Assembly (NCBI GenBank): GCA_021850505.1
Contig: JAJZLW010000024.1
Location: forward strand, 1 to 5,090
Direction: 5' to 3'
DNA from: Thermoplasmata archaeon
Lineage (GTDB): Archaea > Thermoplasmatota > Thermoplasmata > Thermoplasmatales > Thermoplasmataceae
DNA length: 5,090 nucleotides
Every line of letters begins with the position of its first letter. Position 1 is the first letter of the stretch. Positions 1 through 4,536 of this stretch are shown piece after piece. The notes beneath the pieces are model-generated. The model did not search any database. It was not told the DNA's origin and saw only the letters and a program-made list of their open reading frames with translations. Position numbers and translations under genes: made by a program.

Positions 1-1
1 T

Positions 2-310
2 GGTTCAGCTATAATAACGGATCTGTATTCTGGATATGGCCTGATAAGGACATTCACGCTTATACTCCCAAGTTCGATTCTCACTCTGATATCATTCAGT
101 TATGCTGGCGGTGTCTATTCAGAACTGACAGGAAATGAGGAAGGACTGAGAGAATCATTCAACACCAGGATCTTTTCGAGCACATATCAGGATTCAAGAA
201 ATTCCCCAAGGATAGAACTTGAGGATAGAAACAGCAGAGGGCTGCAGAGATGGGGCGGATACCAGCCGCAAAGCTATGAAGACAGCGGACTTGACTGGCA
301 CACACTCTAA
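2..310 (+). CDS. C-terminal part of an unidentified membrane protein (5' end outside window)
   Basis: One frame is open from the left edge to a TAA at 308-310, giving the last 102 residues of a longer protein. The other two forward frames are interrupted within this stretch. About residues 15-41 form a strongly hydrophobic segment (LIRTFTLILPSSILTLISFS), a clear membrane helix. It is followed by a hydrophilic tail of about 60 residues rich in Ser, Asn, Arg and Glu, ending with Gly/Trp/Tyr-rich sequence (RWGGYQPQSYEDSGLDW). The arrangement of a last membrane helix followed by a charged cytosolic tail would suit a transporter of the major facilitator type, but no family motif is visible and I do not assign one. 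The stop codon is 2 bp from an SD motif serving a possible microprotein downstream, so the two may be co-transcribed. Confidence 0.7.
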   Translation, partial: GSAIITDLYSGYGLIRTFTLILPSSILTLISFSYAGGVYSELTGNEEGLRESFNTRIFSSTYQDSRNSPRIELEDRNSRGLQRWGGYQPQSYEDSGLDWHTL

Positions 311-311
311 T

Positions 312-317
312 GGAGGG
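312..317 (+). promoter_or_regulatory. Strong SD motif GGAGGG before the 29-codon ORF
   Basis: GGAGGG is complementary to the anti-SD core CCUCC and lies 6 nt before ATG 324, a good spacing. It comes directly after the TAA of the upstream gene. Other starts in this window mostly lack an SD, so this site is the main reason for considering the downstream small ORF. Confidence 0.5.
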
Positions 318-323
318 ACATAT

Positions 324-413
324 ATGAAAATCTTTACAGGCATTGTCGGGCCAATTGCTCGGAAGATGCGATATTCAGTATCTGTCTTCAAATTTATATT
401 CCATAATTTTTAA
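324..413 (+). CDS. Possible 29-residue microprotein
   Basis: ATG 324 to TAA 411-413 encodes 29 residues beginning MKIFTGIVGPIARK and ending FKFIFHNF. It is basic (four Lys, two Arg, no Asp or Glu) and alternates hydrophobic and positive residues, so it could associate with membrane or nucleic acid. It begins 13 bp after the stop of the upstream membrane-protein gene and has the best SD in the window at ideal spacing, which fits an operon-internal gene. T-rich sequence follows directly. The same frame is open further upstream to a TTG at 219, but that part is buried in the other gene and is best ignored. No family is recognised. A chance ORF remains a real possibility at this length. Confidence 0.35.
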   Translation: MKIFTGIVGPIARKMRYSVSVFKFIFHNF

Positions 414-435
414 TCCAGATTGTCGGCAAGTTTTT
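405..435 (+). terminator. T-rich termination zone after the left operon
   Basis: Two T5 tracts (407-411 and 431-435) sit at and just after the end of the left transcription unit. Further T5 tracts occur at 493-497 and 518-522. Archaeal RNA polymerase terminates on U-tracts without needing a hairpin. The assignment rests on composition and position only. Confidence 0.4.
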
Positions 436-566
436 GGGTCCACTGCAATATTATTAAACCACACTTGATGTGATTTATATTGTATGGAAATGTTTTTCTC
501 CTTACTTGTTTAAATAATTTTTAACGAACTGTGCTTGCATTACAGGCATTCCTTCTTACATCTTGG

Positions 567-590
567 ACTTTCCTGCAGGACCCTGAAAGT
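567..590. repeat. Inverted repeat ACTTTC/GAAAGT with internal 10-bp palindrome
   Basis: ACTTTC (567-572) pairs with GAAAGT (585-590). The perfect palindrome TCCTGCAGGA (571-580) overlaps the left arm. The element lies about 60-80 bp upstream of serS and upstream of its TATA-like box. It could be a regulator site or chance; there is no independent support. Confidence 0.25.
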
Positions 591-621
591 ATCCTCGGAA
601 AAGCGATTGTGAAATAGAATC

Positions 622-633
622 AAATATTTAAAA
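622..633 (+). promoter_or_regulatory. TATA-like box of serS
   Basis: An A/T-only stretch (AAATATTTAAAA) is centred about 20 bp before ATG 648, with no SD between it and the gene. This is a little closer than the usual 25-27 bp between TATA centre and transcription start, so transcription probably begins at or immediately around the start codon, giving a leaderless mRNA. Confidence 0.5.
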
Positions 634-647
634 CACATTTCGACGTG

Positions 648-1976
648 ATGATTGATGTTCACCTGCTGAGGGACAAACCGGATGCATTCTACGAAAGCGC
701 GAAAAAGAGATTTATGGACACGGGTCCACTTGACAGGTTTTTTGAGCTTGACGAAAAGTGGAGGAAGAATCTAAAGGAGATAAATGACCTCAAGAGAGAG
801 AAGAACGAAATGTCCCTTAAGATCTCGGAAACTGTCAAGAAGAAGGGCGATCCATCTGAAATTAAGAAAAATGTCAGGGAATTGAATGAGAAGATAGATC
901 ATCTTGAATCTGAGCAGAAGCAGATTGCATCTGATAGGGATGCAGTCCTTAAAACAATACCAAATATCATACATGAAAGCGTGCCAGTCTGCAAAGGAGA
1001 TGAGAATAACGCCGTAGTCAGGTATGTCGGGAAGGCAAGAGTCTTTTCTGAAGATTTAGAATATTTCAGGAATTCTACCCCGGCAAATTCAAAATTCGTG
1101 GAGGTAGAAAAGAGGCCAATAAGCCATGTAGATCTTCTTGAGAAGCTCAACCTGATAGATATACCAAGGGCCGGGAAGGTTGCGGGTGCAAGATTCTACT
1201 ATCTTAAGAACAGGCTGGTTAAGACGGAAATGGCACTGATGAATTACGCTGTCGACTTTCTTTCAGAAAGGGGTTTCAGCATTGTTGAACCTCCATACAT
1301 GCTGAACTATTCCTCCATGGATTCAGTTACAGATCTGGAGACGTTCAAGGATGCCTTATATAAGATAGAGGGCGAGGATCTCTACCTGATTGCGACCTCC
1401 GAACACCCTATTGGAGCAATGCTTAAGGACGAAATACTTGAGGAGGATGACCTTCCTCTAAGAATAGCTGGAATATCTCCATGCTTCAGGAGAGAAGCCG
1501 GTGCTCATGGCAAGGACACCAAGGGCATTTTCAGGGTTCACCAGTTCAACAAAATTGAGCAGTTCATCTTTTGCAAGCCTGAACATTCGTGGGAATTCCT
1601 CGAAGAAATTCTTGGCAATGCAGAGGAATTCTGCAGAAGCCTGGCGCTCCCATACAGGGTGGTGAATATCTGTTCGGGTGAACTGAGTGTATTGAATGCT
1701 AAGAAGTATGACATAGAGGTATGGTTCCCTGCACAGGGCAGGTTCAGGGAGGTTGTTTCAGCCTCAAACAATACCGATTACCAGGCAAGATCCCTTAATA
1801 TCAGGTACAGGACGAAGGATGGAAATAAAATTATCAACACTCTTAACAGTACAGAAGTTGCAACTACAAGAATACTGGTTGCCTTGGCGGAGAACTTCCA
1901 GGAACCAGATGGCTCTGGAATAAGAATACCTGATGTCCTGGTGCCGTACACCGGCTTTGACTTCATATCATATTAG
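648..1976 (+). CDS. serS: Seryl-tRNA synthetase (class II, common type)
   Basis: Charges tRNA-Ser (and tRNA-Sec where present) with serine in the cytoplasm, via seryl-adenylate. The 442-residue length is typical for the bacterial/archaeal common-type enzyme, not the rare methanogen type. Residues about 30-105 form the charged, heptad-like N-terminal coiled-coil arm that contacts the long variable arm of tRNA-Ser. The class II core follows: TSEHP at 250-254 (serine-site loop), motif 2 around CFRREAG at 279-285 continuing to FRVHQF at 295-300, the block KKYDIEVWFPAQGRFREV at 352-369, and motif 3 around LNSTEVATTR with Arg408. The C-terminus carries the expected IRIPDVLVPY. A GTG lies directly before the ATG, but MIDVHLLRDKP aligns with the usual family N-terminus, so ATG 648 was chosen. 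The gene appears to be monocistronic, with its own promoter and a T-rich end. Confidence 0.97.
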   Translation: MIDVHLLRDKPDAFYESAKKRFMDTGPLDRFFELDEKWRKNLKEINDLKREKNEMSLKISETVKKKGDPSEIKKNVRELNEKIDHLESEQKQIASDRDAVLKTIPNIIHESVPVCKGDENNAVVRYVGKARVFSEDLEYFRNSTPANSKFVEVEKRPISHVDLLEKLNLIDIPRAGKVAGARFYYLKNRLVKTEMALMNYAVDFLSERGFSIVEPPYMLNYSSMDSVTDLETFKDALYKIEGEDLYLIATSEHPIGAMLKDEILEEDDLPLRIAGISPCFRREAGAHGKDTKGIFRVHQFNKIEQFIFCKPEHSWEFLEEILGNAEEFCRSLALPYRVVNICSGELSVLNAKKYDIEVWFPAQGRFREVVSASNNTDYQARSLNIRYRTKDGNKIINTLNSTEVATTRILVALAENFQEPDGSGIRIPDVLVPYTGFDFISY

Positions 1977-2001
1977 TCGTATTCTCCAATATTTCAAACT
2001 C

Positions 2002-2044
2002 TTTTATTGTTATTGATGACATTACGTTTATTTTATCGATTTTT
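2002..2044 (+). terminator. T-rich terminator zone after serS
   Basis: Several T-runs follow the serS stop within 70 bp, including CTTTTATTG at 2001-2009, GTTTATTTTA at 2026-2035 and T5 at 2040-2044. No stable hairpin precedes them. This fits archaeal U-tract termination and separates serS from the next unit. Confidence 0.45.
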
Positions 2045-2068
2045 GAATGCAGTCAATTCACGGTTAAC

Positions 2069-2092
2069 TAAAGTAATGTAAAGTAATGTAAA
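2069..2092. repeat. Tandem 10-bp repeat (TAAAGTAATG, 2.4 copies) abutting the TATA box
   Basis: TAAAGTAATG at 2069-2078 is repeated exactly at 2079-2088 and followed by a partial TAAA at 2089-2092. The period of 10 bp places each copy on the same DNA face. The second copy occupies the position of the TFB-recognition element just upstream of the TATA box, so a protein bound here would affect initiation. The next gene encodes a probable RHH protein, a class that commonly binds tandem operators in its own promoter. Confidence 0.6.
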
Positions 2093-2103
2093 TATATATA
2101 TTT
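2091..2103 (+). promoter_or_regulatory. TATA box of the RHH/membrane-protein operon
   Basis: AATATATATATTT at 2091-2103 is centred 26-27 bp before ATG 2124. This puts the predicted transcription start on the start codon itself, a leaderless mRNA. There is no SD before the ATG. It is the best-placed promoter in the window. Confidence 0.75.
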
Positions 2104-2114
2104 CAATTCACGAT

Positions 2115-2127
2115 CCATGTTGCATGG
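2115..2127. repeat. Palindrome CCATGTTGCATGG over the start codon
   Basis: CCATG (2115-2119) and CATGG (2123-2127) form an inverted repeat with a 3-bp centre, and the right arm contains the ATG of the RHH gene. If the mRNA is leaderless, the left arm is not transcribed, so any function would be at the DNA level (operator) and not an RNA hairpin. The arms are short. Confidence 0.35.
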
Positions 2128-2420
2128 GTAAAATAGGTCTCAAGATAGAGCCGCAAACCTATGAGAAGCTGAAGTGGCTGAAAACAAGGTTTGACTTCGT
2201 ATACGAAAGCAACATGACCTGGGACGAATTTTTCCGGGCAATAGTGAGGGACAGTCTGTTAATCCTGGCCCAGGATCTGAAAAATACCAGGAAGGGAAAA
2301 ATAACAATGGATGAAATACTTGACATATTAAGCGGAGCAGACAAGAACATGAATGACGAGGTTAAAAGACATATGATCCAGTCGGGGATGATGTCCAGAA
2401 GCAGTTCTTCCAGAGAGTGA
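2124..2420 (+). CDS. Probable ribbon-helix-helix transcriptional regulator, 98 aa
   Basis: The N-terminal half fits an RHH DNA-binding fold. A short basic strand (KIGLKIE, residues 3-9) is followed by a Pro-capped helix (PQTYEKLKWLKTRF, 10-23) and a second helix starting at Thr-Trp-Asp-Glu (32-35) and running to about residue 48. This pattern of 'strand, TYEKLK helix, TWDEFFRAIV helix' is shared with small archaeal VapB/CopG-like proteins. RHH proteins bind DNA as dimers through the strand, often repressing their own operon. Residues 54-98 are polar, probably helical, and end in a Ser-rich tail (SRSSSSRE); they could hold a ligand or partner. ATG 2124 is chosen because it sits one TATA spacing from the promoter; the ATG at 2117 is out of frame. 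The gene overlaps the membrane-protein gene downstream by one base. The fold is inferred from pattern, and the operator link is inference. Confidence 0.65.
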   Translation: MGKIGLKIEPQTYEKLKWLKTRFDFVYESNMTWDEFFRAIVRDSLLILAQDLKNTRKGKITMDEILDILSGADKNMNDEVKRHMIQSGMMSRSSSSRE

Positions 2421-2421
2421 T
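2413..2421 (+). promoter_or_regulatory. Stop/start overlap TGATG with SD-like GTGAT
   Basis: The TGA of the regulator gene (2418-2420) shares its A with an ATG at 2420, a layout typical of translational coupling. The sequence GTGAT at 2417-2421 matches part of the extended archaeal SD (GGTGAT) and would sit 7 nt before a second in-frame ATG at 2429. Either start is feasible; in both cases translation is likely to depend on the upstream gene. Confidence 0.45.
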
Positions 2422-3127
2422 GGTATTAATGACTGATCAGGAGAAGCCCCGAATAACCTTTAATTTCAGGGAAAACACGAAAAGGCCTGATTCAACTCAG
2501 GTAAGAAAGGTGCTGAAGCTTTTACTTATCGTCACCCTGGTATTAGCAGGATCAGAATCTCTTCTTGAGGTAACGGGTATAATTGGATTTAGCATAATGG
2601 AAGTTTTCGTAGATGCCTTAATCCTTATTGTTTCTTTAATTGTGCTTGCATATATCACATTTCCATTCAGACATTATGAATCACACAAAAAAAGGGCGGC
2701 AGCTATGTTGAAAATTGCCCTTTTGCTTCTTTCTTTTCAGATAGCAGCACTTATTGCTATTTATTTTGCATTCAGGAATCTTGGATCGACAGACTATTTT
2801 CTGATATTCATAGGATCTGAAATAGCCTATCAGGCTGCATTTTTATACATTACACAGAGATATAAGTTCAACGCGAGGTTTTTTTCCATCAACATACCTG
2901 ATGCAATAAGGGTACGCAAGGATTCGGAGGGAAACGTTGAAAGTGTTGAAAGATCAGATTTAATATCGCAGGAGACGAGAGATCTGATCGAGAAAAGAAT
3001 ACGTGGCGAGATCACAGAAGAGGAAATGAGTGCTGCACTTTCTGAAATGAATAATGTCAATCGTGAGTTTATTATTTCTTTTACTAGAAAGACAGAATCA
3101 AGGCTCAGGAAGAAATACAGATGGTGA
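2420..3127 (+). CDS. Four-helix membrane protein with charged C-terminal tail, unknown function
   Basis: From ATG 2420 the product has 235 residues (232 if ATG 2429 is used; GTG 2417 is less likely). A polar N-terminus of about 30 residues is followed by four predicted membrane helices at about 32-54, 58-82, 93-117 and 124-145. Basic stretches such as RHYESHKKR after helix 2 put that loop, and hence both termini, in the cytoplasm. The last 85 residues are hydrophilic, with a probable two-helix segment (ISQETRDLIEKRIRGEITEE and onward) and a basic end, RLRKKYRW. The 'GEITEEEM' turn is reminiscent of SHOCT-like short helical motifs, but the match is weak. No catalytic motif is visible and I do not recognise the family. 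Overlap with the RHH gene implies one transcript and related roles, for example regulator and membrane target or sensor. The downstream neighbour is convergent, 5 bp away. Confidence 0.8.
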   Translation: MVLMTDQEKPRITFNFRENTKRPDSTQVRKVLKLLLIVTLVLAGSESLLEVTGIIGFSIMEVFVDALILIVSLIVLAYITFPFRHYESHKKRAAAMLKIALLLLSFQIAALIAIYFAFRNLGSTDYFLIFIGSEIAYQAAFLYITQRYKFNARFFSINIPDAIRVRKDSEGNVESVERSDLISQETRDLIEKRIRGEITEEEMSAALSEMNNVNREFIISFTRKTESRLRKKYRW

Positions 3128-3132
3128 AAAGT

Positions 3133-3684
3133 CTAGAACTCCAGTTCCTCTGACCACGGAATCTGGGCAAAGTCTCCTTCTATTGAGGCGAGATTGACAT
3201 TGTGTACTGTGTCTGCATCTATCTTTTTGCCATCCAGAAACCTGGTATGAGCCGCGCAGGCATCCCTGATCACGAATGTCCTGAATCCAAGGTTTCCAGA
3301 CATTCTTGCGGTTACGCTCACGCAATGATCCGTGGTAAGACCCATAACATATACCTCCGGTTCTCCAATTTCGCGGAGAATGCTCTCAAGTTTGGTGCCA
3401 ATGAAGGCACTGTTTACATGTTTGGTTATTATTGTTTCATGTTCAAATGGCCTGACCTCATTCTTGAATTCAAAGCCCGGCTTGCCAGCCTTGAGGAAAG
3501 AACTGGGATTAAGGGAATCGTGCCTCACATGGATTATCTTTCTGCCATTTGATCTGAACCTGCGGAGCACATCTTCCATTACTTTTTCCGCATTTGGATT
3601 ATTCCGCTTTCCCCAAAACGGCTCGTCGAAACCTTTCTGCACATCTATAATGACTAGAGCGGCTGATGGTGAGACCTTTACCAT
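3133..3684 (-). CDS. Isochorismatase-like cysteine hydrolase
   Basis: A 183-residue protein, the usual length for this alpha/beta hydrolase family. The catalytic triad is complete: Asp14 in LVIIDVQKGF, Lys88 in IITKHVNSAF, and the nucleophile Cys121 in GLTTDHCVSVTAR, with the conserved cis-peptide region before it. DACAAH (141-146) is also typical. Members hydrolyse C-N or C-O bonds in small molecules (isochorismate, nicotinamide, ureidoacrylate, carbamoylsarcosine). The metal-binding Asp-Trp-His motif of nicotinamidases is absent: the matching strand reads IIHVRHDSLNP (50-60). PncA activity is therefore unlikely and the true substrate cannot be told. ATG 3684 follows a TATA-like box at leaderless spacing and has no SD. 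It lies downstream of an NfeD-type gene on the same strand but has its own promoter, and it converges on the membrane-protein gene. Confidence 0.92.
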   Translation of the reverse strand: MVKVSPSAALVIIDVQKGFDEPFWGKRNNPNAEKVMEDVLRRFRSNGRKIIHVRHDSLNPSSFLKAGKPGFEFKNEVRPFEHETIITKHVNSAFIGTKLESILREIGEPEVYVMGLTTDHCVSVTARMSGNLGFRTFVIRDACAAHTRFLDGKKIDADTVHNVNLASIEGDFAQIPWSEELEF

Positions 3685-3686
3685 GC

Positions 3687-3721
3687 TGCATTATATCTGA
3701 TAGATTAATATTCTTAATGCA
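3687..3721. repeat. Inverted repeat TGCATTA/TAATGCA bracketing the hydrolase promoter
   Basis: TGCATTA (3687-3693) and its exact reverse complement TAATGCA (3715-3721) lie 21 bp apart, their starts 28 bp apart, on either side of the TATA-like box of the minus-strand hydrolase gene. One arm is at the predicted transcription start and the other just upstream of TATA. This is a plausible dimer-binding operator, though 7-bp AT-rich arms can arise by chance. Confidence 0.35.
3705..3712 (-). promoter_or_regulatory. TATA-like box of the cysteine hydrolase
   Basis: AATATTAA on the minus strand is centred about 25 bp before ATG 3684, the standard distance from TATA to transcription start, so a leaderless transcript is expected. 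No SD is present. Confidence 0.5.
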
Positions 3722-3739
3722 CAAAATATAAACAGCGGT

Positions 3740-4051
3740 TCATTTCAATTTTTCAATCTGCAGTTTGAGACCTTTCACTCCCTTAATCAAAACGACTTCT
3801 CCCAGCGAAAATTTTTCTCCTTCATGAATCGGAACTGCAGCCCATACCTGTGCGTTTACAACCACCTCTATCCTCTTGGCAGACACTGATCTCACCCTGC
3901 ACCTTCTCCCAACGATGCTCTCCACGCCTGCATAACTTTGAGTTCGAAATGGAAACCTCACCAGGTTCCCTCCGATTATTGCTCCGATAAAGAACGACGT
4001 AATCGTATCAAGAAGGATAATCAGGATTAACTCTAGTTCTGTAACTGGCAT
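3740..4051 (-). CDS. Short NfeD-like membrane protein (one helix plus OB-fold)
   Basis: From ATG 4051 the protein has 103 residues. A single membrane helix at about 6-31 (LELILIILLDTITSFFIGAI) is followed by a linker and a C-terminal domain, residues 46-103. That domain has the NfeD OB-fold pattern: GRRCRVRSVSAKRIEV, then NAQVWAAVPIHEGEKFSLGE, then VVLIKGVKGLKLQIEKL. The central Trp70, the Gly-Glu turn and the 'V-x-G-L-x-L' strand are characteristic. Such proteins usually work beside SPFH/stomatin membrane scaffolds, but no stomatin gene is in the window. A TTG at 4069 would add six residues; ATG is preferred because MPVTELEL is a natural N-terminus and the upstream TATA candidate would place the TTG outside the mRNA. 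Only the short, protease-free form is present. Confidence 0.72.
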   Translation of the reverse strand: MPVTELELILIILLDTITSFFIGAIIGGNLVRFPFRTQSYAGVESIVGRRCRVRSVSAKRIEVVVNAQVWAAVPIHEGEKFSLGEVVLIKGVKGLKLQIEKLK

Positions 4052-4084
4052 ATTCCTTATGCAGGTCAAAATATACTGTCCGGA

Positions 4085-4098
4085 TTAAAATATTTCGC
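4085..4098 (-). promoter_or_regulatory. Candidate BRE/TATA of the NfeD-like gene
   Basis: On the minus strand GCGAA (4098-4094) directly precedes AATATTTTAA (4094-4085), resembling a TFB-recognition element plus TATA box. Predicted initiation is near 4063, leaving a leader of about 12 nt that contains AAGGA (4058-4054), though only 2 nt from the ATG. A second A/T stretch at 4067-4075 is an alternative box. Confidence 0.4.
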
Positions 4099-4152
4099 AA
4101 TTGGAAATGAAATGAGGCCTGGATCAGATTTAAGTAATTCCATGATAATTGA

Positions 4153-4212
4153 AAAGACCGTTATTTAGATCAATAATGTCATACCCCCGATAGGTCTTTG
4201 TGAGGCGCTCAC
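4153..4212. repeat. Adjacent inverted repeats able to form a stacked RNA structure
   Basis: AAAGACC (4153-4159) pairs with GGTCTTT (4193-4199). Inside the loop, TTATT (4161-4165) pairs with AATAA (4172-4176). The very next base starts a second hairpin, GTGAG (4200-4204) with CTCAC (4208-4212) and a GCG loop. The two main stems abut with no unpaired base, so they could stack coaxially. An A8 run follows on +. This might be part of a small RNA or a regulator site; the strand is undetermined. Confidence 0.3.
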
Positions 4213-4239
4213 CTAAAAAAAATCCGCCATTCTTACCTT

Positions 4240-4344
4240 ATGAAGAAAATCCCTCATTATGATATCCAAATTTCGCTATTACCGGCAATAAGGAGAATGA
4301 TTTCAGAGCTTATCCCAGCTAAAGGTTTTCGAAGTGAAAATTAA
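4240..4344 (+). CDS. Possible 34-residue ORF, perhaps remnant of an archaeal HTH regulator
   Basis: ATG 4240 to TAA 4342-4344 encodes 34 residues beginning MKKIPHYDIQ and continuing SLLPAIRRMISELIPAKGF. The pattern 'LLPAIRR-x-IS-x-EL' resembles, from memory, the N-terminal helix of small archaeal HTH transcriptional regulators (COG2522 type), which normally continue 'kGfSqxxiAxLLGvTqaavSxYL'. Just where that would follow, the bases GAAGTGAAAATTAAG in another frame read EVKIK, suggesting a frameshift followed by decay. An A-rich box (4214-4223) is centred about 21 bp upstream and a T8 tract lies 50 bp downstream, so the segment may be a complete short transcription unit. There is no SD. It could be a real microprotein, a pseudogene or chance. 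Confidence 0.3.
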   Translation: MKKIPHYDIQISLLPAIRRMISELIPAKGFRSEN

Positions 4345-4393
4345 GCTATAATCTTTTAGACAATTAAGGAGTTCTTTATTGGACATTTGTGAA

Positions 4394-4401
4394 TTTTTTT
4401 T
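4394..4401 (+). terminator. T8 tract on + strand
   Basis: Eight consecutive Ts lie 50 bp after the 34-codon ORF and follow no other + strand gene. This is a typical archaeal termination signal and supports a short + strand transcript here. Confidence 0.35.
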
Positions 4402-4412
4402 GTAAAGGAGAT

Positions 4413-4433
4413 TTTGATTTTGTATTAATCAAA
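4413..4433. repeat. Inverted repeat TTTGATT/AATCAAA
   Basis: Seven-base arms at 4413-4419 and 4427-4433 with a 7-base loop, AT-rich. Located shortly after the T8 tract. It may form a weak hairpin in transcripts from either strand, or be chance in AT-rich DNA. Confidence 0.25.
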
Positions 4434-4477
4434 TGATCTTCAAAAGCGTCAAACACGCAAGAATAAACTAATCGGCT

Positions 4478-4483
4478 AAAAAA
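4478..4483 (-). terminator. Probable U-tract terminator of the GltD-like gene
   Basis: An A6 run on + reads as T6 on the minus strand, about 55 nt after the TAG of the oxidoreductase gene. On the minus strand it is preceded by the 8-bp palindrome GAGATCTC (4487-4494). A second T8 on the minus strand (4222-4215) lies further downstream. Confidence 0.35.
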
Positions 4484-4536
4484 TTAGAGATCTCATCGGT
4501 AAATCATTAGACAGTTCTCGTTTATAGATATAATAT

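Larger units (their letters stand above)
2053..2112. repeat. Pair of identical decamers TCAATTCACG, 50 bp apart
   Basis: TCAATTCACG occurs at 2053-2062 and again at 2103-2112, in the same orientation. One copy is upstream of the TATA box of the next gene, the other between TATA box and start codon. The spacing is exactly 50 bp, about five helical turns, so both copies face the same side of the DNA. That suits cooperative or looping binding by a repressor. Confidence 0.45.
4110..4536. other. Gene-poor stretch between NfeD-like and GltD-like genes
   Basis: No confident protein gene lies between the NfeD-like start at 4051 and the oxidoreductase stop at 4537 (485 bp). The part beyond the NfeD promoter holds paired inverted repeats (4153-4212), a 34-codon + strand ORF (4240-4344), a T8 tract on + (4394-4401), a hairpin-forming repeat (4413-4433) and A-runs that read as T-tracts on the minus strand (4215-4222, 4478-4483). 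No tRNA, CRISPR or transposase signature was seen. It could hold a decayed gene or a small RNA. Confidence 0.5.

Noticed and set aside
72..84. GTTCGATTCTC resembling a tRNA T-loop
   Set aside because: It lies in the coding frame of the partial membrane protein and no acceptor or anticodon stem can be built around it.
219..413. Longer reading of the microprotein from a TTG at 219
   Set aside because: Its first part lies within the partial membrane-protein gene in another frame; the SD points to ATG 324.
645..647. GTG start for serS one codon upstream of the ATG
   Set aside because: It would add one Met before the conserved MIDVHLLRDKP N-terminus; the ATG fits the family better.
645..669. C/D-box-like motifs (GTGATGA ... 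CTGA) suggesting an archaeal guide RNA
   Set aside because: They coincide with the serS start region, the spacing is too short for two guides, and no terminal stem is visible.
3202..3700. Two + strand open frames of 116 and 122 codons
   Set aside because: They are antisense shadows of the cysteine hydrolase, whose catalytic residues are all intact.
4478..4494. CTAAAAAATTAG and GAGATCTC palindromes as an attachment site or origin
   Set aside because: No integrase, tRNA, or repeated copies nearby; short palindromes are common in AT-rich DNA.
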